64,000 nt of DNA, taken from NCBI GenBank assembly GCA_002367105.1, contig DFCS01000003.1:214352-278351 (forward strand). Direction: 5' to 3'. Each line of letters begins with the position of its first letter. Position 1 is the first letter of the stretch. The DNA is from Hungatella sp. UBA3048 (GTDB lineage Bacteria > Bacillota > Clostridia > Lachnospirales > Lachnospiraceae). Under the pieces are notes generated by a model. The model searched no databases, had not been told where the DNA came from, and saw only the letters and a program-made list of their open reading frames with translations. The position numbers and the translations under genes were made by a program. This document shows positions 33,426 to 42,161 of this stretch, in pieces.

Positions 33426-33437
33426 TTATGTATTCGG

Positions 33438-34754
33438 TCAGTTAGGGATAAGCCCCATAACTCCAGGCATGGATAAGTATTTATGGAAAATATTTTTTAT
33501 ACACCAGGCCGTTGACAGTCGGTCAGCTCCGGCCGTCAGATATACCGGATAGCTTTTTACGACCTCTCCGTTTAAACGGTAAGTGACGGTCCCCACCGTC
33601 TGCCCCTTACGTACCGGAGCATTTAATTCCTTGGGAATCTCAGTCTGTACCGTGACCTCTTCCTCATCCGCCAAAAGGAGGTTTAAGCTCTTTTCTTCCT
33701 CCCCGCCTATGCTGCAGGATAAGAGGACCGGTTCATCTAAGCGACCGGAGGAAGGAATCCCATCTATTACGGGAATATCCGGAAGACTGACGTCTTCAAA
33801 TACATTCCGGTAATGATAGCGTTCCAACCCGTATTGGAACAGCTTTCGTGCATCTGACCATTTATAAGCCTTATGGGGCGGCCATCCGCAGCCTAAAAGG
33901 GCGATGGTATAAACTCTTCCCTCATCCTGGACAGCTCCCACATAGGAATAGCCGGCTCCTCCGGTAAACCCTGTCTTTCCTGAAAATGCCCCGTCCATCA
34001 TGGCCAGAAGGGTATTGTGGTTATTGCAGGAGAAAGAACGTTTTCCTTCCAGATCAGCAAAGGCATAGCTTCTTGTTGCCGTAATTTCAAGGAATTCCTC
34101 TTTTTTGGGAGACTGGCCGATGCAGTAATTCATAATCCTGGCTAAATCTGCGGCTGTTGTGGAATGGATCTTCACCTGTCCATCCTTTTCTTCTTTGGCG
34201 TCCAGCCCATTGGGTGTGATAAAATAAGTATCTTCGCAGCCTAAATCCCTGGCCTTCTGGTTCATCAGCCTGGCAAACCCCTCCTGGCTCCCTCCTATGT
34301 GCTCTGCAATCATCATAGCCGCATCATTATGGGATTCCAGCATCAGGCTGTATAGTAAATCCTTTAACTGAAACGTCTCTCCCTTGTAGACCCCTAAATG
34401 GACCTTAGGCTGGGAAGCCGCATTCTGGCTGGCAGTTACCGTGTCAGAAAGATTCCCGCTCTCAAGGGCAAGGATGCAAGTCATGATTTTTGTGGTACTG
34501 GCCATGGGCCGGGCCAGATTCTCGTTTTTTCCATATAAAACGCGGCCGGTTGAGGCATCCATCAAAACTGCTGATTGGGCGTAAAGATTCAGCTCATCCT
34601 TTGTCTGAATCATTGTGTTTTTTTCTTCCTTCTCCTCTGTTACTGTTGTGTTATCATTAACGGCCTCTTTTCCCGTCAGCCAGACCGCGGCAGCCCCTGT
34701 CCCTATAAGAAAGACAAACACTGCTGCCAGCAGGATTCCTATGGCATGCCTCAT
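33438..34754 (-). CDS. dacF: D-alanyl-D-alanine carboxypeptidase (DacF/PBP5 type)
   Basis: A 438-residue serine carboxypeptidase trimming pentapeptide stems in peptidoglycan. N-terminal signal/anchor (IGILLAAVFVFLIGTG). The three active-site motifs are present: SxxK in ARPMASTTKIMTC, SxN in LESHNDAAMM, and KTG in FSGKTGFTGGAGYS. A C-terminal PBP5-C-like beta domain follows (about 320-420). RBS GGAGG precedes the ATG. The membrane-anchoring amphipathic tail of PBP5 is not obvious. Sporulation DacF or vegetative DacA role cannot be told from the sequence alone. Confidence 0.92.
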   Translation of the reverse strand: MRHAIGILLAAVFVFLIGTGAAAVWLTGKEAVNDNTTVTEEKEEKNTMIQTKDELNLYAQSAVLMDASTGRVLYGKNENLARPMASTTKIMTCILALESGNLSDTVTASQNAASQPKVHLGVYKGETFQLKDLLYSLMLESHNDAAMMIAEHIGGSQEGFARLMNQKARDLGCEDTYFITPNGLDAKEEKDGQVKIHSTTAADLARIMNYCIGQSPKKEEFLEITATRSYAFADLEGKRSFSCNNHNTLLAMMDGAFSGKTGFTGGAGYSYVGAVQDEGRVYTIALLGCGWPPHKAYKWSDARKLFQYGLERYHYRNVFEDVSLPDIPVIDGIPSSGRLDEPVLLSCSIGGEEEKSLNLLLADEEEVTVQTEIPKELNAPVRKGQTVGTVTYRLNGEVVKSYPVYLTAGADRLSTAWCIKNIFHKYLSMPGVMGLIPN

Positions 34755-34822
34755 GAAAGAGCCTCCCCCATGGATTTATTTTATCCTATTCCAATGGTTT
34801 TTTAATTATTCCCCTTTACTTT

Positions 34823-34844
34823 CCGAACGTATTTTCGGTATAAT
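34823..34844 (+). promoter_or_regulatory. LexA-type SOS box over the dinB promoter
   Basis: CCGAACGTATTTTCGG (34823-34838) matches the Gram-positive LexA consensus CGAACNNNNGTTCG with one mismatch, directly followed by a TATAAT -10 (34839-34844); a weak -35 TTTACT lies 17 bases upstream of the -10. Confidence 0.75.
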
Positions 34845-34891
34845 AAGAAGAGAAGGAAATTTAAGTAAATGATGCAAAAGGAGGGACTGAC

Positions 34892-36136
34892 ATGGCAACG
34901 GAGCCCTTAATTTTTCACATAGATGTGAACTCCGCATTTTTAAGCTGGGAATCTGTCAGCCGGCTGGAAGCTGACTTTAGCGCTCTTGATTTACGTACCA
35001 TTCCATCGGCTGTAGGCGGCGACGCCTCTTTAAGGCATGGGATCGTTCTGGCAAAATCCACGCCCGCAAAAGCATTTGGAATCATAACCGGTGAGCCCAT
35101 CAGCCAGGCTCTGCGCAAGTGCCCGAACCTTACCGTTGTTCCGGCCCGTTTTGACGTATACCTTGATAAATCCCGGAAGCTTATGGAGCTTTTGTCGGAT
35201 TACACTCCAGACATTGAAAAATTCAGCATCGACGAAGCATTTCTTGACATGACCTCAACCATTCACCTCTTCGGCCCCCCACTTAAGGTGGCAAACCAGA
35301 TACGGGAAAGGATCTGGCGGGAACTGAAGTTTACGGTAAATGTCGGTGTGGCTCCCAATAAACTTCTGGCTAAAATGGCATCAGATTTTAAAAAGCCCAA
35401 TCTCTGCCATACCCTGTTTGCCAATGAAATACCTTCCAAAATGTGGCCGCTTCCCATACGGGAACTGTTTTTTGTGGGCCATTCCGCCCAGAAAAAGCTG
35501 GAAGGCATCGGCATCCACACCATAGGGGAACTGGCGGCTTGCAGCGTAAGCCACTTAAAACCCTTGCTGGGGGAAAAGTATGCCCTGCTGATCCATGATT
35601 ATGCCATGGGCATTGATACCTCGCCCGTGGAAGAACGGGAGCCTTTAAACAAGGGTTACGGAAACAGTACCACCCTATCCCATGATATCGACGACTTGGA
35701 CGTGGCCTGCCAGGTTCTCCTTTCCCTATGCGAAACCGTGGGTGCCCGTCTCCGTTCAGACCATGTCTTATCTGACTGTGTCTGTGTGGAAATCAAAGAC
35801 TGGAATTTTCATACCAAGTCCCATCAGATGACCTTAAACAATCCTACGGACTCCACGGCTGTGATTTATGAAAACGCCTGTAACTTACTTAAGGAGCTTT
35901 GGGACCGCACCCCACTTCGCCTAATCGGCGTACGAGCTACCAAGATTTCTGAGGAGGGGTATTGCCAGCTCAATCTATTTGAGTCAGAGCAGGCCCGCAA
36001 GATGAAGGAAATGGAAAAAGCCGTGGATCATATCCGCGGCAAATTCGGAACTGACAGCGTTAAAAGAGCCAGTTTCTTAAAAAAAGATTCAATTGTGGAC
36101 CATACATCCGGCCGGGGAAAATCCGGCATAAAATAA
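34892..36136 (+). CDS. dinB: Y-family translesion DNA polymerase (DinB/UmuC type)
   Basis: A 414-residue error-prone polymerase. Palm/catalytic residues: Asp in FHIDVNSAFLSWE near residue 10 and the pair in EKFSIDEAFLDMT; finger motif ASLRHGIVLAKSTPAKAFGI; thumb with a helix-hairpin-helix around GIGIHTIGELAACSV; little-finger domain 240-350. The C-terminus carries no clear beta-clamp QxxLF, though QLNLFESEQ could serve. AAAAGGAGG precedes the ATG. A LexA box in its promoter indicates SOS induction. It is monocistronic and convergent with the next gene, 8 bp away. Confidence 0.93.
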   Translation: MATEPLIFHIDVNSAFLSWESVSRLEADFSALDLRTIPSAVGGDASLRHGIVLAKSTPAKAFGIITGEPISQALRKCPNLTVVPARFDVYLDKSRKLMELLSDYTPDIEKFSIDEAFLDMTSTIHLFGPPLKVANQIRERIWRELKFTVNVGVAPNKLLAKMASDFKKPNLCHTLFANEIPSKMWPLPIRELFFVGHSAQKKLEGIGIHTIGELAACSVSHLKPLLGEKYALLIHDYAMGIDTSPVEEREPLNKGYGNSTTLSHDIDDLDVACQVLLSLCETVGARLRSDHVLSDCVCVEIKDWNFHTKSHQMTLNNPTDSTAVIYENACNLLKELWDRTPLRLIGVRATKISEEGYCQLNLFESEQARKMKEMEKAVDHIRGKFGTDSVKRASFLKKDSIVDHTSGRGKSGIK

Positions 36137-36144
36137 GGGGGTGG

Positions 36145-37023
36145 CTACAGCTGGCCTCCAATGGCTTTAAACCCTTCGCCGTAAACCTCATTGGAATCCG
36201 TGATGATGAGAAAAGCATCTTTGTCTGTTTCATGAATCGCACGGCGGATGGGCACCACCTGGCTGTTATTGCAGGCACACATGATCACCTTCTTTTCATC
36301 CAGGGAATAAGAACCCTGGCCCTGTAGAAAGGTGCAGCCACGTCCGGTATTTTCCTCGATTCTCTGAGCCGCCTCTTCTGCATGGGAGGTAACCACAAAA
36401 ACCAGTTTTCCGGCTCCCAGGCCATACATGATCTTGTCGATCACCATGGTGGTTACGATGGTAGAAAGCATGCCCAGGATGACCGCATCCAAATTACGGA
36501 ATACCAGTCCACCGGCGATGATTACCACTGCATCCACCACAAGGGATATCTGCCCGATGGTCAGGTGAGGGAAAATCTTCCGGATTGCCATGACCAGAAA
36601 GTCCGTACCTCCTGTGGAGCAGTTTCTTAAATAGACGATGGTTAACCCCAGGCCGGAAAAGATTCCGGTGCAGGCAGAAGCATACAGAGGATTTCCCTGA
36701 TAAACCGGCAGATAAGGAACTACATAGTCCAGGACAAGGGCAAAGATGATCATGCTCTTCATGGAACGAAGCAAAAACCGCCTTCCCAAAAGCCTGTAAC
36801 TGACTAACACAATGGGAATGTTTAAGACTATGCTGGTAATGCCCATTGGCAGGCCGAACAGATAGCGCAGAATCAGTGCGATACCAGATACTCCAACGGG
36901 AGCGAACTCCGCATTTACTGCAAAATTATAGATTCCAATATTAAATAAAATTGCTCCCGCCAAATCACACAGAAGATCGATCCCCAGCTCCTTTGGCGAA
37001 TATTCCTGTTTGATTGTCATCAT
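36145..37023 (-). CDS. YitT-family membrane protein (DUF161/DUF2179), second copy
   Basis: A 292-residue protein beginning MMTIKQEYSPKELGID. Five to six membrane helices including NFAVNAEFAPVGVSGIALIL and NCSTGGTDFLVMAI, then the C-terminal DUF2179 domain (RAIHETDKDAFLIITDSNEVYGEGFK). RBS GGAGGCAGC. Same family as the 32371-33216 protein, sharing GGT/GGxD loop motifs, but clearly diverged. Function unknown; the family is widespread in Firmicutes. Confidence 0.9.
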   Translation of the reverse strand: MMTIKQEYSPKELGIDLLCDLAGAILFNIGIYNFAVNAEFAPVGVSGIALILRYLFGLPMGITSIVLNIPIVLVSYRLLGRRFLLRSMKSMIIFALVLDYVVPYLPVYQGNPLYASACTGIFSGLGLTIVYLRNCSTGGTDFLVMAIRKIFPHLTIGQISLVVDAVVIIAGGLVFRNLDAVILGMLSTIVTTMVIDKIMYGLGAGKLVFVVTSHAEEAAQRIEENTGRGCTFLQGQGSYSLDEKKVIMCACNNSQVVPIRRAIHETDKDAFLIITDSNEVYGEGFKAIGGQL

Positions 37024-37061
37024 GAGTGTGCTGCCTCCATTTCTTCCGCCCTGTTATCTCC

Positions 37062-37331
37062 TTATAGAAAATAATCATTAATTTCAAATTCTTTTTTTCC
37101 GATCCGCACCTGCTTCATGAGGATGTTCACTTCCCCCTCCTCTTCGGAGCAGATTCCGGTCACCTGAATCTGTGTCTTACCATAGGATTCCGTCAAAACC
37201 AGTTCTTTATCCATAATTCCCCTGTCCGCAAGCGCTTCCGCTAAATCCAGCAGAACTTCGTCCACATCTTCCCTAATGTGGTTTCTTTCTAATTCCTTTT
37301 CCAATGCTTCATAAATATCCTGATCTAACAT
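37062..37331 (-). CDS. Small conserved hypothetical protein
   Basis: An 89-residue acidic cytoplasmic protein starting MLDQDIYEALEKELERNHI. An N-terminal helical half is followed by a strand-rich half ending KEFEINDYFL; no signal peptide and no cysteine motif beyond one Cys in VTGICSEEEG. AAGTGGGG lies upstream of the ATG. I do not recognise the family. It lies 38 bp upstream of the YitT gene on the same strand and may be co-transcribed. Confidence 0.65.
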   Translation of the reverse strand: MLDQDIYEALEKELERNHIREDVDEVLLDLAEALADRGIMDKELVLTESYGKTQIQVTGICSEEEGEVNILMKQVRIGKKEFEINDYFL

Positions 37332-37385
37332 AATCAAAACCCCACTTTCATTTTCTACCAGCTAATTATAACCCATAGATTCTCC

Positions 37386-37414
37386 TTGTCAATCACCACC
37401 CGCCATGTTAGAAT
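37386..37414 (+). promoter_or_regulatory. Promoter giving an apparently leaderless RluA mRNA
   Basis: TTGTCA (37386-37391), 17 bases, TAGAAT (37409-37414). The ATG of the next gene starts 7 bases after the -10, at the expected transcription start, and no Shine-Dalgarno sequence is visible. Confidence 0.65.
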
Positions 37415-37420
37415 CGGTTT

Positions 37421-38344
37421 ATGAAAATGACTATGAATTATACCATAACACAAACCTTTGAAGATATGACTGTAAAGCAGTATTTATTAAATCTGGGATA
37501 CTCCCAGAGCCTCATAAGACAGCTTCGGAACAGAGCAGATGGAATCACGGTGGGAGGAGAGCCAGTCTATACAACACATGCCCTTAAGCCCGGCGAGCTG
37601 TTATCCATTTTTATCTGCGAAGAGGAAAGTTCCAAGAATATTGTTCCCACTCCCATGCCGATCCATATCCAGTACGAGGATGAGCATATCCTGGTCATTA
37701 ACAAGGAAGCCGGTGTCCCCATTCATCCGTCCCAGGGGAACTTTGATCATACCCTGGCTAACGGGATCGCCTATTATTTTGAGGAAAAGAATGAGGCATT
37801 TATCTACCGGGCAGTCAACCGCCTTGACCGGGATACCACCGGACTTTTGGTGGTGGCAAAAAATCCTTTAAGCGCCTGCATTCTTTCGGATATGGTGAAA
37901 AAAAGAGAGCTTCACCGCCGTTACCTTGCGGTTGTCCAGGGAGAGCTTCCTTTAGAAGGAACCATAGATGCCCCGATTGCCCGGGTAGACGGCTCCACCA
38001 TTGAACGGTGTGTGGACCAGGTCAATGGGGAAGAGGCGCGCACTCATTATAAACGGTTTTATTATGACCCTGCGACAGGGCATTCCCTTGCAGGTCTTTG
38101 CCTGGAAACCGGCCGCACCCACCAGATCCGGGTCCATTTAAAATCCATCGGTCATCCCCTGCCAGGAGATTTCCTTTATCATCCGGACTACCGTTACATT
38201 ACCCGTCAGGCCCTGCATTCCTTCCGGCTGGATTTCCTTCACCCAATCAAAAAGGAGCCTCTTTCTTTTGAGGCACCCCTTCCTGAGGACATGCAGTTTC
38301 TTGGGGTCACATCCACCGAAGGCCTTTGGGATAATGATTTTTAA
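37421..38344 (+). CDS. RluA-family pseudouridine synthase
   Basis: A 307-residue enzyme isomerising uridine in rRNA or tRNA. N-terminal S4-like RNA-binding part (TVKQYLLNLGYSQSLIRQLR), then the catalytic domain with VNRLDRDTTGLLVVAKN, whose Asp after R is the nucleophile, and ETGRTHQIRVHLKSIGHPLPGD near the C-terminus. Start is uncertain among ATGs at 37421, 37427 and 37433; none has a ribosome binding site, and the promoter places the 5' end at about 37421. The last 38 bp overlap the convergent methyltransferase gene. The exact target uridine cannot be told. Confidence 0.92.
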   Translation: MKMTMNYTITQTFEDMTVKQYLLNLGYSQSLIRQLRNRADGITVGGEPVYTTHALKPGELLSIFICEEESSKNIVPTPMPIHIQYEDEHILVINKEAGVPIHPSQGNFDHTLANGIAYYFEEKNEAFIYRAVNRLDRDTTGLLVVAKNPLSACILSDMVKKRELHRRYLAVVQGELPLEGTIDAPIARVDGSTIERCVDQVNGEEARTHYKRFYYDPATGHSLAGLCLETGRTHQIRVHLKSIGHPLPGDFLYHPDYRYITRQALHSFRLDFLHPIKKEPLSFEAPLPEDMQFLGVTSTEGLWDNDF

Positions 38345-39707
38345 GAATTCCCCCGGCCAGCTTGGCAAATCCAATGGAATATCCGTCGGTATTAACAAGC
38401 ACCCAGCCTTTTTTATTGCCAAGAGTAAGGGAAGTCTCACCCGCCAGAGTTTCTCCCTTTAAATATTTTATAATTTCCTCTCCGTCAGCCGGCAGGTCGA
38501 TGAAACGGTTTACCTCTTCCTTTTTAAGGAAAAGAGCAAAGCCATGAGAGGGCTCAAACCGGTTCTTTTTCACAGTTCCCAGGTGAAGCCCCGGACGAAT
38601 GATTTTCATTCCCTTACAATCAACCATTTCCGGCGGGATCAGATACAGCTGGTCCCCAAAGAGAATATATTCCTTACGAAGAAGCAATGGGGCAGGATTT
38701 ACCAGAAGGTCTTTTAAAAACATTTCTACTTCTTTTTTCACGGATTTGTCGCTGCTGTACTCCGGCTTAGACTGCCTTTTTTCAGAAATCCCATCTTCGC
38801 ACTTTTTTAATACTGCCAGGTAATGGCCTTCCCCTTCTGACTTATCAGGCCAGATGCGGAAGGTCTTTTCTAATTCTGCCATACCGGATTTGCTCCATTC
38901 CGGCCGGCCCGGATAAAGACCTGGACGCGTTCCTGCATCTGCGATGGAAAAATCGGGATGAGTAAAAAGAAATCCTTCTATGGCCTGTTCATTTTCCTCC
39001 GGAGAAAAGGTGCAGGTGGAATAAACGATGGTTCCGCCGGGCTTTAACATGACCGCTGCATTGGAAAGGATCTCTTCCTGACGGGCCGCGCAGGCTCTTA
39101 CATGCCCAGGCGTCCATTCCAGTCTGGCCGCCTCATCCTTGCGGAACATCCCTTCCCCGGAACAGGGAGCATCCACCACAATCCTGTCAAAAAAACCGGG
39201 AAACCGAAGAGACAGGCTCCCGGAATCCTCGTTTGATACAACCGCATTTCCGATTCCAAGGCGTTCTACGTTTTGGGAAAGAATTCTTGCCCTGGCAGGA
39301 TGGATCTCATTGCTTAGAAGAAAGCCTTTTCCCTGCATCCGCCCTGCAATATGAGTGGTTTTTCCTCCTGGGGCAGCGCATAAGTCAAGGATCTTCTCTC
39401 CGGGCTTTGGATCTAACAGCTCCACAACGGCCATGGCGCTCGGCTCCTGGATATAATAAAGACCTGCCTCATGGTATGGATGCTTACCTGGCCGTTCGGC
39501 CGCCTGGTAGTAATACCCTTCTGCTGCCCATGGAATCTTTTCCAGATGGAATGGGCAGATCTCATTAAATTTCTCTCTGGAAATCTTTAAGGGGTTTACC
39601 CTTAAGCCCTGTACCCGCTCCTTATCATAGCTTTCAATAAAAGAAGCATACTCCGCTCCTAGAAGCCGTTTCATTTTTTCCCTGAACTCATCCGGTAATT
39701 GAATCAT
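38307..39707 (-). CDS. RsmF/YebU-type RNA cytosine-C5 methyltransferase
   Basis: A 466-residue SAM-dependent NOL1/NOP2/Sun-family enzyme. SAM motif I is ILDLCAAPGGKTTHIAG; the two catalytic cysteines lie in VDAPCSGEGMFRKDE (motif IV) and YSTCTFSPEENEQAI (motif VI). A C-terminal RNA-binding tail (about 320-466) with a PUA-like end matches RsmF-type proteins, which modify 16S rRNA; the exact position is not deducible. It overlaps the 3' end of the RluA gene tail to tail. The pairing of two RNA-modifying enzymes may be coincidental. Confidence 0.93.
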   Translation of the reverse strand: MIQLPDEFREKMKRLLGAEYASFIESYDKERVQGLRVNPLKISREKFNEICPFHLEKIPWAAEGYYYQAAERPGKHPYHEAGLYYIQEPSAMAVVELLDPKPGEKILDLCAAPGGKTTHIAGRMQGKGFLLSNEIHPARARILSQNVERLGIGNAVVSNEDSGSLSLRFPGFFDRIVVDAPCSGEGMFRKDEAARLEWTPGHVRACAARQEEILSNAAVMLKPGGTIVYSTCTFSPEENEQAIEGFLFTHPDFSIADAGTRPGLYPGRPEWSKSGMAELEKTFRIWPDKSEGEGHYLAVLKKCEDGISEKRQSKPEYSSDKSVKKEVEMFLKDLLVNPAPLLLRKEYILFGDQLYLIPPEMVDCKGMKIIRPGLHLGTVKKNRFEPSHGFALFLKKEEVNRFIDLPADGEEIIKYLKGETLAGETSLTLGNKKGWVLVNTDGYSIGFAKLAGGILKNHYPKGLRWM

Positions 39708-39811
39708 TGTTTTTCCTCTGAAATTAAATTTTATATAAAAATAACACTTGTTTATTATTATTTTCCGAAGTAAGTGCCAAACTATAAGAGATGAATGACC
39801 GGAGGTGCCTT

Positions 39812-40387
39812 ATGTCTCTATTAACCATTACTGCTTACTTCATTATACCCATATATACCATTCTGTTTGCCTGGGGAACCGACTGGTTCTCATTAAATTT
39901 TTCCGTGTTAGGAAATCTGTCCTCCAGAAAAAATCTGTTTCTCCTATGGGGTATCATCATAGGAACGTACTTTTATTATATTTTAAAGCGGATCATACGC
40001 GGACTTCCCCGAAACAGAAAAGAAACCGTAATGAGCATCACTGCCCTTTTGCTTCTGGTTCTGGCAGTCATCACGCCTTATCTGCCGGACTCACAGCCTC
40101 TTCATGCGGTCTTCCATGTTATTTTATCCTTTTTGGCATCTATTTCTCTTCTTATCTGCCTGTATATGATCGTCTGGAAGCTTTACTGCATGAATCAGGA
40201 AGTTTACCGGCCCTATCTGCATTGCTTACTGGTGGTTACAGTATTGTCCGCCTTTTTATTTTTCCTTACTGGAATCGTAAGTACAGTGCTGGAAATATTT
40301 TTCATCCTCTCCTGTACCTATCTGCTCCAAAGGCTTTACCGCAGGGTCCAGACTCCAAAAAACAGGTGGAGATACGATCGATTATGA
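39812..40387 (+). CDS. Integral membrane protein of unknown function
   Basis: A 191-residue protein starting MSLLTITAYFIIPIY at ATG 39812 (GGAGGTG upstream). About six membrane helices at regular spacing, short loops, and a basic C-terminus (RLYRRVQTPKNRWRYDRL). Near the N-terminus WGTDWFSLNFSVLGN recalls DUF998-type membrane proteins, only weakly. Stand-alone gene with its own terminator. No function can be stated. Confidence 0.75.
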   Translation: MSLLTITAYFIIPIYTILFAWGTDWFSLNFSVLGNLSSRKNLFLLWGIIIGTYFYYILKRIIRGLPRNRKETVMSITALLLLVLAVITPYLPDSQPLHAVFHVILSFLASISLLICLYMIVWKLYCMNQEVYRPYLHCLLVVTVLSAFLFFLTGIVSTVLEIFFILSCTYLLQRLYRRVQTPKNRWRYDRL

Positions 40388-40406
40388 TAAAATATGATAA
40401 AAAAGG

Positions 40407-40452
40407 AAAGTGCCCGGAAGAAAGAAATTTTCTTACGGGCACTTCCACTTTT
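40407..40452 (+). terminator. Terminator of the membrane-protein gene
   Basis: AAGTGCCCG and CGGGCACTT arms with a 19-base loop that can itself pair (GAAAGAAA/TTTTCTT), followed by CCACTTTTC; the T-tract is modest. Confidence 0.65.
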
Positions 40453-40552
40453 CTGGTGCCATGCCAGATTTAAAAATAACTGAATGAATTATAAAACGAA
40501 ACCACCTGCTTTGTCAATAAAAAATATCCAAAGCCCATGAAACCGATGGTGG

Positions 40553-41167
40553 TTAAGGCCGGATCACCAGACGGGCTCCTGCCATTTTTTCCGCAATTTC
40601 ATACATATTGGTTACTGAGCCAACCTTCAGCTTGTCTGATAACTCATAATAATTTAAGCAGGTTCCGCAGGTAAGGATTTCCACTCCCTGTGCTTCTAAG
40701 TTCTTTAAATCCTCCAGGGACTGGGAGCCTTCCACGGATAATCTTGCTCCTCCATTGTAGAGGAGGACCGTTTCGGGGAGTTCTTCCAGCTGGGTAAGGG
40801 CATAAACAAATCCCTTCATCAGAATGCGCCCAAGCTCTTCATTGCCTCCTCCCATCTGATCCGATGAAAGCACCGCTACAAGACCCTTTTTTCTGGAATC
40901 CGGAATGCATTCTTCCTCTATTACGGTTTCTTCTGTATCGCCGGATTGTCTGTTTACGTGGAACAGGATCTCAAATTCCCCTTCCGCTTTTTTCTCTGAA
41001 ACAGGAGAAACACCCTCATAATTCCCCAGCTTCATTACATTCTGAACTGCAATTTCATTGTCCACAAGGACTTTTAATAACCCCTTTTCCATACCCTTTA
41101 ATGCCTCTTTTGCCTTAATAACCGGCTGTGGGCATGTCAGACCTCTGGCATCAACAACTTTCTCCAT
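40553..41167 (-). CDS. yedF: Selenium-metabolism-associated protein YedF
   Basis: A 204-residue two-domain protein. Residues 1-70 are a TusA-like domain with the DARGLTCPQPV motif (Cys12), and residues about 95-200 a DsrE-like domain ending with GVEILTCGTCLNYY, whose cysteines could accept sulfur or selenium. Fusions of this type are associated with selenium metabolism in anaerobes. It starts one base after the stop of the XRE regulator gene. selD, selA and selB are not in the window, so use of selenium by this organism is inferred, not shown. Confidence 0.9.
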   Translation of the reverse strand: MEKVVDARGLTCPQPVIKAKEALKGMEKGLLKVLVDNEIAVQNVMKLGNYEGVSPVSEKKAEGEFEILFHVNRQSGDTEETVIEEECIPDSRKKGLVAVLSSDQMGGGNEELGRILMKGFVYALTQLEELPETVLLYNGGARLSVEGSQSLEDLKNLEAQGVEILTCGTCLNYYELSDKLKVGSVTNMYEIAEKMAGARLVIRP

Positions 41168-41168
41168 A

Positions 41169-41537
41169 TTACCGTTCTCCTTTGCTTCTATTTTCTCTTT
41201 CCAGTTCTTCCATTACAATAACCATGGACCTTAAAAGCCGCCTGTTATTCTTTGAAAGCATCGCCGCCTTCTGAACCATCTCAATGATTTCATAATCATT
41301 CTGGCCAGATTCCCCGTCATCTGCCTCTTCCTCCAACAGGGTAAAGAAATCCGACATTTTAAGACCAAACGCCCTGCAGATCCTGCCTAGTTTCGGCAGG
41401 CTGATATTGGCTCTTCTTCCAAATAAACTGGACAATGTAGACTGAGCGATCCCGCTTTCTTTTGATAACCTGTACATAGACCACTCTTTGCTTCTGTTGA
41501 TTTCCTCGATTTTCTTAAGTACCGCCTCGTTGTCCAT
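41169..41537 (-). CDS. XRE-family transcriptional regulator
   Basis: A 122-residue protein: an N-terminal lambda-repressor-type HTH (SMYRLSKESGIAQSTLSSLF, residues 18-40 or so, then ISLPKLGRICRAFGLKMSDFF) followed by an acidic linker and a C-terminal helix (LSKNNRRLLRSMVIVMEEL). ATG 41537 is preferred since GAGGGA lies 9 bases upstream. Co-transcribed with yedF. The promoter region 41559-41683 is AT-rich with TATAAT-like elements but no clear -35. Confidence 0.85.
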   Translation of the reverse strand: MDNEAVLKKIEEINRSKEWSMYRLSKESGIAQSTLSSLFGRRANISLPKLGRICRAFGLKMSDFFTLLEEEADDGESGQNDYEIIEMVQKAAMLSKNNRRLLRSMVIVMEELERENRSKGER

Positions 41538-41683
41538 ACAGCTATCCCTCACTTCCATAGATACAATTATAGTAGTATATCGTATGCAACTTTGATAGAT
41601 TGCAATACTCGCTGTATATGCTTCTATTATTTGTAGTGTCTATGATCTGTAAGGTTTCAAAATCACATATTACTGATAATCTT

Positions 41684-41723
41684 AAAACCGGGACCAGTCC
41701 CTATAAGGACCGCCCCGGCTTTT
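41684..41723 (-). terminator. Terminator of the DUF1292 gene
   Basis: AAAAGCCGGGGCGGTCCT pairs with AGGGACTGGTCCCGGTTTT with small mismatches; the minus strand continues TTTTAAG, a short T-tract. Confidence 0.65.
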
Positions 41724-41730
41724 CCTCTGT

Positions 41731-42063
41731 CTATTCTTCGTCTTCGCCTACCAGCTCATCATATTCCGCTTCGTCCAGTAATTCGTCAAAGGCTTCCGCA
41801 ACGATCTCATATTCATCGTCATCTTCGATATTTTCAAGATTTGGCTGCCCATCCTCCTTCTCAGAATAACGGTACAGATAAACTTCTCCCTCTTCCTCTT
41901 CAGGTCCATTCATAGGAAGCAGCGCAATATAATCTCTTTCGCCTGCTGTGAAAATGGTAAGTACTACGCATTCCAGCTCTGATCCGTCATCCAGTGTCAG
42001 TGTAACTGTCATTTCCTCCTGCGGTTCCATATCATCCCGCTCTAAATTAGGATCCTGTGCCAT
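41731..42063 (-). CDS. DUF1292 (YrzB-like) acidic protein
   Basis: A 110-residue highly acidic protein from ATG 42063 (MAQDPNLERDD), AGAGG upstream. DUF1292 features: TVTLTLDDGSELECVVLTIF, DYIALLP, EVYLYRYSE and an acidic tail ENIEDDDEYEIVAEAFDELL. In many Firmicutes this gene lies next to Holliday-junction resolvase and yrzL genes; here it follows the cobalamin adenosyltransferase. Function unknown. Confidence 0.88.
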   Translation of the reverse strand: MAQDPNLERDDMEPQEEMTVTLTLDDGSELECVVLTIFTAGERDYIALLPMNGPEEEEGEVYLYRYSEKEDGQPNLENIEDDDEYEIVAEAFDELLDEAEYDELVGEDEE

Positions 42064-42161
42064 TCTGATACCTCTCTTTTTTCTTAATCTAGTTGTACGG
42101 CGCATCTGTCGCCTGCTTCCACTCTATCAAACTATCCGGCAAAAATCAAGGGATTTTACCG

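Noticed and set aside
39805..40473. 222-codon overlapping ORF in another frame of the membrane-protein gene
   Set aside because: No ribosome binding site and unlikely composition; the frame starting at ATG 39812 has GGAGGTG and regular membrane helices.
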